Source of the DNA: Sphingomonas sp. 7/4-4
GTDB lineage: Bacteria > Pseudomonadota > Alphaproteobacteria > Sphingomonadales > Sphingomonadaceae
DNA: 64,000 bases
Reading direction: 5' to 3'
Assembly (NCBI RefSeq): GCF_027941955.1
Contig: NZ_CP115960.1
Location: 3,488,501-3,552,500 of the forward strand
Part shown: one piece after another, positions 37,719 to 46,854 of the stretch
How positions within the stretch are numbered: the stretch's first letter is position 1
Layout: each line of letters begins with the position of its first letter
Program-made: the position numbers and the translations under genes
The notes under the pieces: generated by a model
The model's database searches: none
Seen by the model: only the letters and a program-made list of their open reading frames with translations
Told to the model about the DNA's origin: nothing

Positions 37719-38390
37719 ATGATTGTATTTGGTTCGACACTTTCGCCTTATGTACGCAAATGCATGGTATTCGGGGCGGAAAAAGGGCTGGAGCTCGAAC
37801 TCCAGCCGGCCGGGCTGGGCCGCGGCGGCCCCGATTTTCAGGCCGCAAGCCCGTTCGGCAAGATACCCGCGTTCAAGGACGGCGACTTCCTGATCTCCGA
37901 TTCGTCGGCGATCGTCGCCTATCTGGAATCCAAATATCCCGAGCCGAACCTGATCCCGCTCGAACCGCGCGCCCGGGCGCGGGCGATCTGGTATGACGAA
38001 TTGGCCGACACGATGATCATGACGGCTGGTGGTGCGATCTTCGGCAACCGCTTCGTCCGGCCGCGCGTGCTCAAGCAGGAATGCGATCACGATGCCGCGG
38101 ATTGCGCCGAGCGCGACTTGCTGCCCCCGCTGTTTGACTATCTGGAGAACGTGATTCCGGCGAGCGGCTTCCTCGTCGAGGATCGGATAACCTTGGCCGA
38201 CATCGCCGTGGCGAGCCCGTTCGCGACTCTGGGGTGCATCGGCGTGAAGGTTGATCCGAAGCGGCATCCGCGTACCGCAGGCTATGTCGAGGCGATCCTC
38301 GCGCGGCCGAGCTTCGCGCAGACCGTCTGCAAGGACCAGGCGCTGGTGGCTGCGATGGGCGGACCGGTGGCGGCGCAGCAGGCCGCTTGA
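37719..38390 (+). CDS. Glutathione S-transferase family protein
   Basis: 223 residues. N-terminal thioredoxin-like domain (MIVFGSTLSPYVRKCMVFGA; SPFGKIPAFKDGDFLISDSS for the cis-Pro and Ser that contact glutathione) and an all-helical C-terminal domain (VEDRITLADIAVASPFATLG). The catalytic Ser or Tyr is probably in STLSPYVRK. Substrate unknown. Start at 37719 with a GGAGGGG ribosome site, divergent from the DUF2339 gene. Confidence 0.9.
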   Translation: MIVFGSTLSPYVRKCMVFGAEKGLELELQPAGLGRGGPDFQAASPFGKIPAFKDGDFLISDSSAIVAYLESKYPEPNLIPLEPRARARAIWYDELADTMIMTAGGAIFGNRFVRPRVLKQECDHDAADCAERDLLPPLFDYLENVIPASGFLVEDRITLADIAVASPFATLGCIGVKVDPKRHPRTAGYVEAILARPSFAQTVCKDQALVAAMGGPVAAQQAA

Positions 38391-38430
38391 AGGAGTAGCC
38401 AGGCGTGGCGCCCGGCCCTAGAGGGGCGGC

Positions 38431-39348
38431 ATGCGGGTAGCCTTCGTCAAATGCCACGGATCGGGGAACGACTTTCCCCTCATCGACGCGCGCGCGCTCG
38501 ACCTGAGCGACGCGGAATGGGCGGGCGTCGCGCGTGCGCTCGCCGATCGCGACGGGCCGGTGGGCGGCGACGGGCTGTTGCTGCTTACGGCGGGCGACGA
38601 CAGGCACGCTTTCGGGATGCGGATGTTCAATTCGGACGGGTCCGAGGCGGAAACCTGTCTCAACGGGCTGCGCTGCGTGGCGCGTGCGGGGTTCGAGGCG
38701 CTCGGGATCGATGTGGCGGAAGTGAAGCTCAAGACCAGCTCGGCGAGTGTCGCGCGCGAGGCGGAACTGGCCTCGGGCGTGGCGACGATTCGCACGTTGG
38801 TCGGCCCGGCGACGACGGCGCTTGCCGATGTCGGCATCCGCGGCGCGCTGGAGGAATTGCCGAGCGATCGCGTCTTCACTGCGGTCGCCATGCCCAATCC
38901 GCATCTGGTGACGTTCGTCGACGCGGTCGACGAGACCGAATTGGTGACACTGGGCCTGTGGTGCGAGAGCGGTCCGGCGCTGATCCCTGGCAGGGCGAAC
39001 GTCTCGTTCGTCGAGCAGCGCGGGCCCGATTTGTTCGTGCGGACCTTCGAGCGCGGCGTGGGTCTCACCGACAGCTGCGGCAGCGCGATGGCGGCGTCGG
39101 TGCTCTCGGCGGCGCTGACCGGACGCGTGCCCTTCGATATGGACGTGCGGGTGTTCAACAAGGGCGGGCTCGTCCGCGGGCGCGCGGGCGCCGATCGCAG
39201 GGTGACGATCAGCGGCAACGCGACCTTCCTCTACGATGCGAGCATCGAAGTGGACCCGGCGGCAGCGACTGCCGAAGTGCCGGTGGTGCATCATCGGCGC
39301 GAGGACGAGGCGCATGCCTGGGACGCGGTTGTGCGGGCGCTGGGCTGA
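38431..39348 (+). CDS. Diaminopimelate epimerase family protein
   Basis: 305 residues, DapF fold. GSGNDFPLIDARALD replaces the usual GLGNDF opening; the two active-site cysteines are kept (FNSDGSEAETCLNGLRCVAR and LTDSCGSAMAASVL). The first sits in CLN instead of the almost invariant CGN, and the second loop reads TDSCGSAM instead of TxACGTGA. It could be the cell's DapF (meso-diaminopimelate for lysine and peptidoglycan) or a paralogous epimerase such as a proline-racemase-like enzyme; no lysine genes are adjacent. Confidence 0.75.
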   Translation: MRVAFVKCHGSGNDFPLIDARALDLSDAEWAGVARALADRDGPVGGDGLLLLTAGDDRHAFGMRMFNSDGSEAETCLNGLRCVARAGFEALGIDVAEVKLKTSSASVAREAELASGVATIRTLVGPATTALADVGIRGALEELPSDRVFTAVAMPNPHLVTFVDAVDETELVTLGLWCESGPALIPGRANVSFVEQRGPDLFVRTFERGVGLTDSCGSAMAASVLSAALTGRVPFDMDVRVFNKGGLVRGRAGADRRVTISGNATFLYDASIEVDPAAATAEVPVVHHRREDEAHAWDAVVRALG

Positions 39349-39430
39349 GCTTGTCACACGCTGGGCCTATGGCTAGCGTCGCCTGACCAGGAGGCCGGAC
39401 ATCGACCCGGCACCAAGGGGAGGAATGCGC

Positions 39431-40364
39431 ATGTCACGGGTCCGTTTGCTTGCCGCTGCCGTGCTGCTGGCGCTTCCGCTGGGGCTGGCGGCGCAGGACG
39501 TGCCCCAGGCGCAACTGCCGAGGATCGACAAGCCGCTGCCGCCCGCGCCCGACCGGACGCCGCGCGCCACTGTGATGCTCGCCGATTATCGCTACGACGA
39601 TCTGCTCTGGGAAAACGATCGCACCGCGCACCGCATCTACGGTCATGCGCTCGAGGCATATGAGCCGCCTTCGGGCTCGGGTGTGGACAGCTGGGGCAAG
39701 AACGTCGCCTGGCCGTTCATGGACCGCCAGCTGCGCAGCGGCGACCAGCACGGCTTCCACGGCGAGGGCATGGATTACTATAATGTCGGCACCTCGCGCG
39801 GCGCCGGGGGCTAGGCGTCTGGCTCGACAACAAATTGTGGACCTCACGCAATTTCAGGGCCTACCGCATCCTGAGGAACGGCCCGGACGCCGCCGATTTC
39901 GAAGTGGATTACGCCCCTGGCCGGTCGATGTGAACCGCAAGGTCTGGGAGACGCGGCGCTTCACCCTGCCGATGGGCACACACTTCACGCGGATGGTCTC
40001 GACGATCCGTTCGGACAAGCCGGGCCCGCTGGTGGTGGGTATCGGCATCGCCCGCAAACCGACCGGCGCCGAAGGCGAGCTGACCGTCGACAGGGCGCGC
40101 GGCGTGCTTTCCTGGTGGGGTCCCGAGGAGAAGGCGCATGGGCGGATGGCGATCGCACTGCGCTTCGATCCCGCGATGCTCGTCGATGTCGTCAAGGATG
40201 CGGACAACCATCTCGCGCTGCTGCGCGTCACGCCGGGCAAGCCGTTCGTCTATTATTCGGGCTCGGCATGGAGTCTCGGCAATGGCAGGTTCCGCACGCG
40301 CGCGGACTGGGACCGTTATGTCGCGGCGGAAAAGGTGGCGTTCGGCGCGCCGGCGAAGCGCTAG
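39431..40364 (+). CDS. Secreted DUF4861 family protein (two frame breaks)
   Basis: About 311 residues after repair. Signal peptide MSRVRLLAAAVLLALPLGLA; mature region RATVMLADYRYDDLLWENDR, SWGKNVAWPFMDRQ, GEGMDYYNVGTSRGAGGLGV, LPMGTHFTRMVSTIRS matches DUF4861, a family found in polysaccharide-utilisation loci. Frame breaks at the G run 39806-39810 and the C run 39914-39917 are each cured by one base (AGGLGVWLDNKLW; DYAPWPVDVNRKVWE). The ATG at 39431 is favoured over 39425 by the spacing of AGGGGAGG. Convergent with a glycosidase-like gene. Confidence 0.8.
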
Positions 40365-40381
40365 GTTGACCTGTTGATTAA

Positions 40382-41560
40382 CTAACGGGCCTCCCGTCCC
40401 AAATAGGCCAGATCGCGGTCCAGCGCGGCGCCGTCGAAGGGGACGACGATGACCTTGCTGCCGTGCCCGTTATTGCCGGTCTGTTCCTCCTTGGCGATGT
40501 CGGTCACGGCAAAGGTCATCGCCGTCACATGGCCGTTCTCGATCAGCACGGCGGGGCGCTCGAGCTTGTTCCAGTGGTTGACCTGTCCATTGGCATGGCG
40601 AAGGAATTCCGCGCCGGGCTCGTATGCCAGCCCCTGGAATTTCCAGTTCGTGACGCCGTCGCGCGAGATCAGGTGATAGGCGCGCCGCTCGCGCCAGTGA
40701 TTGACGATGACGTGATACCAGCCGCCGCTGAACCACATCACGGGGTCCTCGTAGGCGCGCATGTCGCGCTGCGGCACGCCGGCGAGGCCGCGATAGATGC
40801 TGTCTCCCATCACCTTGTAGGGCCCGAGGATTCCGGCGCTGCTGAGCAGGATCTGGCCCGATCGCTGGATGATCGCGAACTTGCCGTCGGGGCGGGCGAT
40901 CAGGCTCACGTTCGAGGCCTGCCACGGCTTCCCTGCGCTGGCTTCCTGCAGATCGCCCGGCGTCTTCACCGATTTGAATGCGCTCTGGTCGACGCGGATG
41001 CTGCCGAGCTTGCGCCAGGGGCCGTCGATCCTGTTCGAGACGAATACGTCGCCGTTGCGCGTCTCGCTGACCACGACTGCATAGCGGCCGTCGGGCAATG
41101 GAAGCGCGATGACATTGTGCCCCTTGCCGCCTTCGTCGTTCGGCCAGATCAGCCCGCGATCGCGATAGGGGCCGAACACGGAGTCGCTGATCGCGACCAC
41201 GGCTTGCGATTGGCCCCAGGCCTTGTGGCCCAGCGCCTGATCCCAGCGGCTGGCGAACATGCGGAACCTTCCATCCCGCCCCTTGAGGATCTGTCCGTCC
41301 CAATAATTCCACCGGGTCATGGTGACGTCTTCCAGCCCGTTTCGCGGGTCGCGCGGGCCGACGGTGGCGACGCCCCAGGCGCTGGTCGAAAGCGGATGCC
41401 TGGCCGGCATCGGCTTGAAATAGGCGATGAAGGGTTTGGGCCCGAGCACGGGCAGCGCATTGCTCTCGGCCGCCTCCTGCGCTTTCGACGGCGTTTCGAC
41501 GAACATCGGCGCGGCGGCGATCAGTGCCGCCAGAACCAGTCCATGAAGCAGCCGCACCAT
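40382..41560 (-). CDS. Secreted GH43-like five-bladed beta-propeller protein
   Basis: 392 residues. Signal peptide (LVLAALIAAAPMFVETPSKA). Repeated blade motifs: MTRWNYWDGQILKGRDGRFR, SDSVFGPYRDRGLIWPNDE, MRAYEDPVMWFSGGWYHVIV and SRDGVTNWKFQGLAYEPG look like the glycoside hydrolase family 43/32 propeller (Asp/Glu residues in NYWDGQ, NDEGGKGHN and YEDPV). It probably acts on plant or algal polysaccharide, consistent with the neighbouring DUF4861 protein; exact activity unknown. Confidence 0.7.
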   Translation of the reverse strand: MVRLLHGLVLAALIAAAPMFVETPSKAQEAAESNALPVLGPKPFIAYFKPMPARHPLSTSAWGVATVGPRDPRNGLEDVTMTRWNYWDGQILKGRDGRFRMFASRWDQALGHKAWGQSQAVVAISDSVFGPYRDRGLIWPNDEGGKGHNVIALPLPDGRYAVVVSETRNGDVFVSNRIDGPWRKLGSIRVDQSAFKSVKTPGDLQEASAGKPWQASNVSLIARPDGKFAIIQRSGQILLSSAGILGPYKVMGDSIYRGLAGVPQRDMRAYEDPVMWFSGGWYHVIVNHWRERRAYHLISRDGVTNWKFQGLAYEPGAEFLRHANGQVNHWNKLERPAVLIENGHVTAMTFAVTDIAKEEQTGNNGHGSKVIVVPFDGAALDRDLAYLGREAR

Positions 41561-41587
41561 CGGATTCCCCTCTTGTGTAGTTTCAGC

Positions 41588-42123
41588 CTAGCCCCGCAGC
41601 GGGTAGCGCTCCACTGCCTCGTAGATCGCGCCTTCGCGGCCGAGGGTGCTTTCGAACAGCAGGAAATGATCGAGGACGAAGGGCGCGCCGGCGAGGCCGG
41701 CATGGCTTTCGAGGAAGCGATCGGTGGGGCCGGCGCTCGCGTTCATCCGCGCCAGCGTGATGTGCGGGAGATAGGCGCGGCCCTCGGGCGCGAGGCCGCA
41801 GCGGACGAGCGCCTGATCGACCTTCTTGTGGAGCCCGGTGAGCGCATCGTGCGGGTGCACCCCGCCCAGAGCGCATTGGGGCGGCCGCGGCTGTCGAACT
41901 GGCCGACTCCGTCAAGCGCAACATGGATTGGCGGGAAATGGACGTTCGACAGTGCGATCGCGATATCCTCGGCGATCGGGCGCTCGACTTCGCCGACGAA
42001 GCGCAGGGTCAGATGGAGCTGCGCATCGTCCTGCCAGCGCGCGCCGGTGACGCCGCCCATCAGCGCGATAAGCTGCTCCCGGATCGCGCGGGGCGGGCGG
42101 AGGCCGACGAACAGGCGGTGCAT
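41588..42123 (-). CDS. thpR: RNA 2',3'-cyclic phosphodiesterase (one frame break)
   Basis: About 178 residues, 2H phosphoesterase family. Both HxTx motifs are present: HLTLRFVGEV and HITLARMNAS. The start MHRLFVGLRPPRAIREQL is typical. The frame breaks at the C run 41860-41863; adding one base joins NALWAG to VHPHDALTGLHKKV and gives 179 codons. Family members hydrolyse 2',3'-cyclic phosphates and ligate 2'-5' RNA in vitro; the cellular role is unclear. Confidence 0.88.
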
Positions 42124-42238
42124 GGAGCGGGGCCTTAACTCCGATTGCCGGCACGGCCCACCGGTTTCGCTTGAAAAGAACCCGCTCAGCGACGATATTC
42201 CGCGATAGCCGGCACAGCGCCGGAAGAAGGAGTTCATG

Positions 42239-42985
42239 ATGGCCAATTGGTCGGATCCCCGGGCGACAGCAGCACCCTATTCGGACGTGCGCGCCGAGGC
42301 GTATGACGCCGGGCTGCGGGCCTATATGCTGTCGGTCTACAATTACATGCTCTCGGGCGTGCTGCTGACCGGCATCATCGCGATGGTCGTCGGCAATACC
42401 AGCCTGATCGAGATGATCGTGCAGCCCACCGCGCGCGGCTATTCGCCGACATTGCTCGGCTGGATCGTCACGCTGTCGCCGCTCGCGATCGTCTTCGCGA
42501 TGAGCTTCGGCCAGGCGCGGATGTCGGAAGGCACGCTGAAGACGCTGTTCTTCGTCTATGCCGCGCTGATGGGCGCGTCGCTCTCGACGATCTTCATCGC
42601 CTATACGCAGAGCTCGATCGCCGGGGTGTTCTTCGCCACCGCCGCCGGCTTCGCCGGGCTGAGCCTCTATGGTTACACCACCAAGAAGGACCTGTCGGGC
42701 CTCGGCACCTTCCTGATCATGGGCCTGATCGGGCTGATCGTGGCGTCGATCGTCAACCTGTTCCTGCAATCGGGCACGATGAACCTGGTGATCAGCGTGA
42801 TCGGCGTGCTGATCTTCGCCGGGCTCACCGCCTATGACACGCAGAAGATCAAGAGCATCTACGCCCATGTCGCCGGCACCGAGATGATGGGCAAGGTCGT
42901 GATCATGGGGGCGCTGAACCTCTATCTCGACTTCATCAACATGTTCCTGTTCCTGCTCCGCCTGTTCGGCAGCTCGCGCAACTAA
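42239..42985 (+). CDS. Bax inhibitor-1 (YccA/YbhL) family membrane protein
   Basis: About 248 residues with seven membrane helices (MLSVYNYMLSGVLLTGIIAM, LLGWIVTLSPLAIVFAM, GTFLIMGLIGLIVASIVN). The C-terminal IYAHVAGTEMMGKVVIMGAL and NLYLDFINMFLFLLRLFGSSR are the BI-1 family hallmark. Eukaryotic members are pH-dependent calcium-leak channels; YccA modulates FtsH. Two adjacent ATGs (42236, 42239); AGAAGGAG spacing suits the second. Followed by a terminator. Confidence 0.92.
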   Translation: MANWSDPRATAAPYSDVRAEAYDAGLRAYMLSVYNYMLSGVLLTGIIAMVVGNTSLIEMIVQPTARGYSPTLLGWIVTLSPLAIVFAMSFGQARMSEGTLKTLFFVYAALMGASLSTIFIAYTQSSIAGVFFATAAGFAGLSLYGYTTKKDLSGLGTFLIMGLIGLIVASIVNLFLQSGTMNLVISVIGVLIFAGLTAYDTQKIKSIYAHVAGTEMMGKVVIMGALNLYLDFINMFLFLLRLFGSSRN

Positions 42986-43010
42986 AGCGACAGGATCGGC
43001 AAGACATGAC

Positions 43011-43040
43011 GGCCCGGCGGCATCCGCCGGGCCGTTTTCT
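43011..43040 (+). terminator. Rho-independent terminator after the BI-1 gene
   Basis: A ten-base-pair GC stem, GGCCCGGCGG and CCGCCGGGCC, with loop CAT at 43011-43033, followed by GTTTTCTTT. It separates the BI-1 gene from the next promoter. Confidence 0.88.
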
Positions 43041-43063
43041 TTGCGCGCGGCACAGGGGCGGCG

Positions 43064-43089
43064 GGAACGCGAATCGGGCGGCGGTCGTT
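43064..43089 (+). promoter_or_regulatory. Sigma-EcfG-type promoter (general stress response)
   Basis: GGAAC at 43064-43068 and CGTT at 43086-43089, 17 bases apart, match the alphaproteobacterial EcfG consensus exactly. The start codon of the next gene is 30 bp downstream, leaving room for a short leader with a CAGGAGA ribosome site. Confidence 0.7.
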
Positions 43090-43119
43090 ACATCGGGGCA
43101 ACGCTCAGGAGAGTGAATC

Positions 43120-43473
43120 ATGGACGCGAACCCGATCGACCCGGCGATGGACAAGATGTCGGTGGCACCGGGACCCGACAGCGAGGACGCCGCAGAGCGC
43201 CCGGCTCCCGTGAGATCGGCCGATGCCGGCACCGACGAAGCGATAACCCGCAGGCTGGAGCGCGATCCCGAAAGCAAGGAAGCGCGGCTCGATCGGGCGC
43301 TCGACGAATCGATGGATGCGTCGGATCCGCCCGCCTCGACCCAGCCGGTGCACAGCCATTCGCTGCCCGAAAGCTCGGGCTATGACGCGAAAGCCGAGGA
43401 GAAGCGCGCGGCGGGCCCGGCCGGGACCAGGGGCATCATCGGCAAGGTGATGCACAAGCTCGGCCTCGACTAG
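43120..43473 (+). CDS. Small hydrophilic hypothetical protein, probably stress-induced
   Basis: 117 residues, acidic and low-complexity (SEDAAERPAPVRSADAGTD, RRLERDPESKEARLDRALDE), so probably largely disordered, ending in a short basic segment TRGIIGKVMHKLGLD that could be an amphipathic helix. I recognise no domain. A consensus EcfG promoter immediately upstream predicts induction in the general stress response. It is a monocistronic unit bounded by a terminator and a family A repeat. Confidence 0.75.
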   Translation: MDANPIDPAMDKMSVAPGPDSEDAAERPAPVRSADAGTDEAITRRLERDPESKEARLDRALDESMDASDPPASTQPVHSHSLPESSGYDAKAEEKRAAGPAGTRGIIGKVMHKLGLD

Positions 43474-43500
43474 GTTGCGTGGTCAGTGGGTTTTTCTCCC

Positions 43501-43594
43501 GTCATCCCGGCGAAAGCCGGGATCCAGAGCCATCAAGGACATCATTTGTGATTCCGGGCTCGTGATTCTGGGCCCCGGCTTTCGCCGGGGTGAC
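43501..43594. repeat. Palindromic repeat family A copy
   Basis: 94 bp: GTCATCCCGGCGAAAGCCGG at the left, CCGGCTTTCGCCGGGGTGAC at the right, CCAGAG inside. Same family as the element inside imuB. Lies between the stress-protein gene and the CDF gene, whose start codon is 14 bp past its end. Confidence 0.9.
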
Positions 43595-43607
43595 GAGGTT
43601 TTTAAGC

Positions 43608-44559
43608 ATGGGCGCGTCCCCGGCGTCGGGCTGGCGCGCCAACATCGTCCTCTACGCCGCTCTGGCGGCCAATCTCGGGATCGCCGTCGCCAAGTTCGTG
43701 GCGGCGGCGATCACCGGTTCATCCTCGATGCTCACCGAGGGCGTTCACAGCATGGTCGACAGCGGCAATCAGGTGCTTTTGCTCTATGGCCAGCGCCGCG
43801 CGAAGCGGCCGCCCGATGCCGAGCACCCGTTCGGCTATGGCCGCGAGCTCTATTTCTGGGCGTTCGTCGTCGCGATCCTGATCTTCGGGCTCGGCGCCGG
43901 CGTCTCGGTCTACGAAGGCTGGAAGCACATCGCCGAGCCCGAGCCTCTGCACAATCCCCTGGTCAACTACATCGTGCTCGGCGTGGCGATGCTGCTCGAG
44001 GGCACGAGCTGGATCATCGCGCTCAGGGAATTCGCCGCGAGCAAAGGCGAGATGGGCTGGTGGCAGGCGGTGCGCGAGTCGAAGGATCCGGCGGCGTTCA
44101 TCGTGCTGTTCGAGGATTCGGCGGCGCTCGCCGGGCTGATCGTCGCCGGGGTCGGCATCTGGGCGAGCCACGCGTGGAACGATCCGCGGATCGACGGCGC
44201 CGCTTCGATCGCGATCGGCTGCATCCTCGCGGCGGTAGCGATATTGCTCGCGCGCGAGATCCAAGGGGCTGCTGATCGGCGAGCGCGCCAATCCCGAAGT
44301 GATCGAATGCGTGCGCGCGATCCTGGGGCGGCAGCCTGGGATCGTCGGCATCAACCATGTCCGCACGATCCATACCGCGCCCGACCGCATCTTCGTCGCG
44401 ATCAGCGCCGATTTCGAAGACCATATCACGATGGGCGCGGGCGAGACGATGATCGAGACGATCGAGCACGAGCTCAAGGCGGCGATGCCGATGCTATCGT
44501 CGATCTATATCCGGCCGGAGAAGAAGGAAGACGCGCCCGACGTGGCGGCGGTCGGGTGA
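43608..44559 (+). CDS. Cation diffusion facilitator transporter (one frame break)
   Basis: About 316 residues, six membrane helices. Metal site: His and Asp in TEGVHSMVDSGNQ and the Asp in LFEDSAALAGLI, the pattern of the ZNT9-like CDF branch (proton-coupled Zn/Fe/Mn efflux). The cytoplasmic C-terminal domain (VGINHVRTIHTAPDRIFVAI, ETMIETIEHELKAAMP) follows after a frame break at about 44258-44268, where deleting one base (or adding two) gives LLAREIKGLLIGERAN. Start at 43608; an in-frame GTG at 43590 lies inside the repeat. Confidence 0.9.
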
Positions 44560-44563
44560 ACGA

Positions 44564-44800
44564 TCAGCCCTGGCGCAGCGTGGGCCGGCAGGGCTGATCC
44601 TCGCGACCTGCGCGCAGCGCGGCGGCCGCGTCCGCTTCGTCGATCGCGCGCAGCAGATCTTCGAACTTGCTGTCATCCGAAACCGGGAAGCAACGCTTGA
44701 AGCCGCTTCCCAGTCGCTCCAGGTCGCGGCCCGTAAGCAACCCGACCGCGACGATATGCTCCTGCGCCAATACCCACACTCCGGCGAACTTGTGGGGCAT
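44564..44800 (-). CDS. Small conserved hypothetical protein
   Basis: 78 residues: EHIVAVGLLTGRDLERLGSG then FKRCFPVSDDSKFEDLLRAI and DEADAA. No domain I can name, but the text is of the kind conserved as a short protein in sphingomonads. Its stop lies 4 bp from the convergent CDF gene. Upstream, the region to the M20 gene's stop is only 42 bp and has two TTAA half-sites six bases apart. Confidence 0.6.
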   Translation of the reverse strand: MPHKFAGVWVLAQEHIVAVGLLTGRDLERLGSGFKRCFPVSDDSKFEDLLRAIDEADAAAALRAGREDQPCRPTLRQG

Positions 44801-44842
44801 TAACGAGGGTTAAGCCGGTTTGTGCCAACGGCCTGTCGAATT

Positions 44843-46152
44843 TTAACGCTTCAATATGTCGAGCGCGGCCGCGGTCATCGCTTCGGTGGCGGTGCCGATC
44901 ACGGCTTCGGCTTCTGGCGCCCAGAACGGGCTGTGTAGCGAGGGAGGGGTTCCTTGCCCGCCTGCGCGGCATCCCATTTCGCCTTGGGCACGCCGCCGAC
45001 CCAGAAGATCATGCTCTGGATCGACTTGTCGGCGAGGTAGAAGCGGCCGAAATCCTCGCCGCCCATCACTGCGGGGGTCTCGACGACGCGGTCCTTGCCG
45101 AAGCGGCCGGTCCACAGCGCCTGCAGGCGCCCGGTGAGCGGCTCGGTGTTGAAGGTGGACGGCGTGCCTTCGTTGCGGATCGTGACAACCGGCATGCGGT
45201 CTTCGGGAATGCCCGCGGCGATCGCTTCGCCCTTGGCGATGCGGGCGATGCCGTCGAGCAACTTCTTGCGGACCTCGGGCGTGTAGCTGCGCACGGTGAG
45301 CAGCATCGTCACTTCCTTGCCGATGATGTTGTGCGTCGAGCCGCCATGGATGCTGCCGACGGTGACCACCGCGGCATCCTGCGGATCGATCTCGCGGCTG
45401 ACGAGCGTCTGGAGCGTCGTGACGATCCGTGCGGCGAGGACGATCGGATCGCGCGTGGTCTGGGGGTAGGCGCCGTGGCCGCCCACGCCCGAGACCTTGA
45501 TGTCGACCGAATCGACATTGGCGAGCGCATAGCCCGAGCGCACGCCGATCGTGCCTGCCGGAAGCGCGGCCGCATCGTGGAAGGCGAGGGCGAATTGCGG
45601 CTTGGGAAAGCGGGTGAAGAGCCCGTCCTCGAGCATCATCCGCGCGCCCATGCCGCGCTCCTCGGCGGGCTGGGCGATCATCACGAGCGTGCCCTTCCAC
45701 TGGCTCTTCATCGCCGCGAGATTGCGCAGCGTGCCGATCCACGAGGCCATGTGCGTATCGTGGCCGCAGGCGTGCATCACACCGGTCTCGATGCCCTCGT
45801 CATTGGTGGTGCGCACCTTCGAGGCGAAGGGCAGGCCGGTATCCTCGGTGACGGGCAGGCCGTCCATGTCGGCGCGGATCAGCAGGATCGGGCCGGCGCC
45901 GTTCTTGAGCACTGCGACGACGCCGGTGCCGCCGACCTTCTCGGTGACTTCATACCCGGCTTTCCGCGCCTCGGCGGCGAGCTTGGCGGCGGTCTGGACC
46001 TCGTGGAGGCTGAGTTCGGGATTGGCGTGGAAATCGCGGTAGAAGTCCATCAGCTGGGGAAGCGCGGCCTGTGTGGCCTGATGCACCGGATCTGCGGCAT
46101 TGGCGGGCGTGGCGAGAGTCATGGCTAGGGCTGCTGTGAGGAGAGTGCGCAT
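44843..46152 (-). CDS. Secreted M20-family amidohydrolase (one frame break)
   Basis: About 436 residues. Signal peptide MRTLLTAALAMTLATPANA; metal-binding motifs CGHDTHMA and QPAEERGMGA, dimerisation-domain GGHGAYPQTTRDP and SIHGGSTHNIIGKEV are those of the hippurate hydrolase/IAA-amino acid hydrolase group. It cleaves N-acyl amino acids; the substrate is not evident. A frame break at 44942-44949 truncates it; one added base gives PLPSLHSPFWAPEAEAVIGT and the stop at 44843 (437 codons). Confidence 0.9.
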
Positions 46153-46198
46153 GGCGAGGAGGCTAGCAGGGGTGAGGGCGTTGTCGAGGGGTGCGCGT

Positions 46199-46824
46199 CT
46201 AGCCCGCCGGAACCAGTTCCATTACGTCGACGATCGATTCGAAGCGCGGGCGGGGAAGACGACGCGCCAGCGCTTCGCGCCGATGCGCTCGACATAGCCG
46301 ATCATGTCGCGATTGGTGTCGAGGCCGTAGCGCAGCGGCGCGGTTTCGTCGCCGAGGACGAGCGTGCCGAGGAAGATCTGGCGGTTGGCATCGTGCGGGA
46401 AGATCAGACCGGTGGGGCGCTGCGAGCCGTCGAGCTTGTGCAGGCTGCGGACTTCGCCTTCGTCGGCGATGCGGCAGTCGAATGCGGGATAAGCAGTGAA
46501 GTCACGCACGGCGGTACCCACCGCGCCGAGCTTGAAGGTCCGGCAGCGATAGGCGCCCTGCGGGATCGCCGGATCGGGAAGCGCGCGATCGGGATCGAAC
46601 AGCAGGGGATCGGCGGCGATGGCCTGGGGATCGACCTTGCGCGCGAGCGGCAGCGCCTCGTCCCAGGCCTTGCGCCAGTCGCGCATGCGATCGCGATCGC
46701 TGGCAGTGGCGACGCTCTGCCAGCGGACATTGGTGGCCAGCGACGAGGACGTCGCCTCGCGATAGACGCTGCAGCCCGCAAGGCCCGGCAACAGGGCAAT
46801 CGCGACGGGCAGCTTCCACTTCAT
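46199..46824 (-). CDS. DUF4893 lipoprotein (frame break near the C-terminus)
   Basis: About 208 residues after repair. Lipobox in LLPGLAGC after a short signal. WRKAWDEALPLARKVDPQAI, GAYRCRTFKLGAVG, YPAFDCRIADEG and RYGLDTNRDMIGYVERIGAK are DUF4893 text. A break near 46247-46255 hides the true end; one added base yields PRFESIVDVMELVPAG stopping at 46199. Function unknown; four conserved-looking features include two cysteines likely to pair. Confidence 0.8.
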
Positions 46825-46854
46825 CCTACGTCCCCTTTGCGACTCTGCGACCGC

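Noticed and set aside
43590..43607. GTG start at 43590 for the CDF gene
   Set aside because: It lies within the conserved end of the family A palindrome; the ATG at 43608 begins the family-typical sequence.
44800..44813. CtrA box upstream of the small gene at 44564-44800 (TTAA then TTAA)
   Set aside because: The spacer is six bases, not the seven of the CtrA consensus, and the second TTAA overlaps the start codon.
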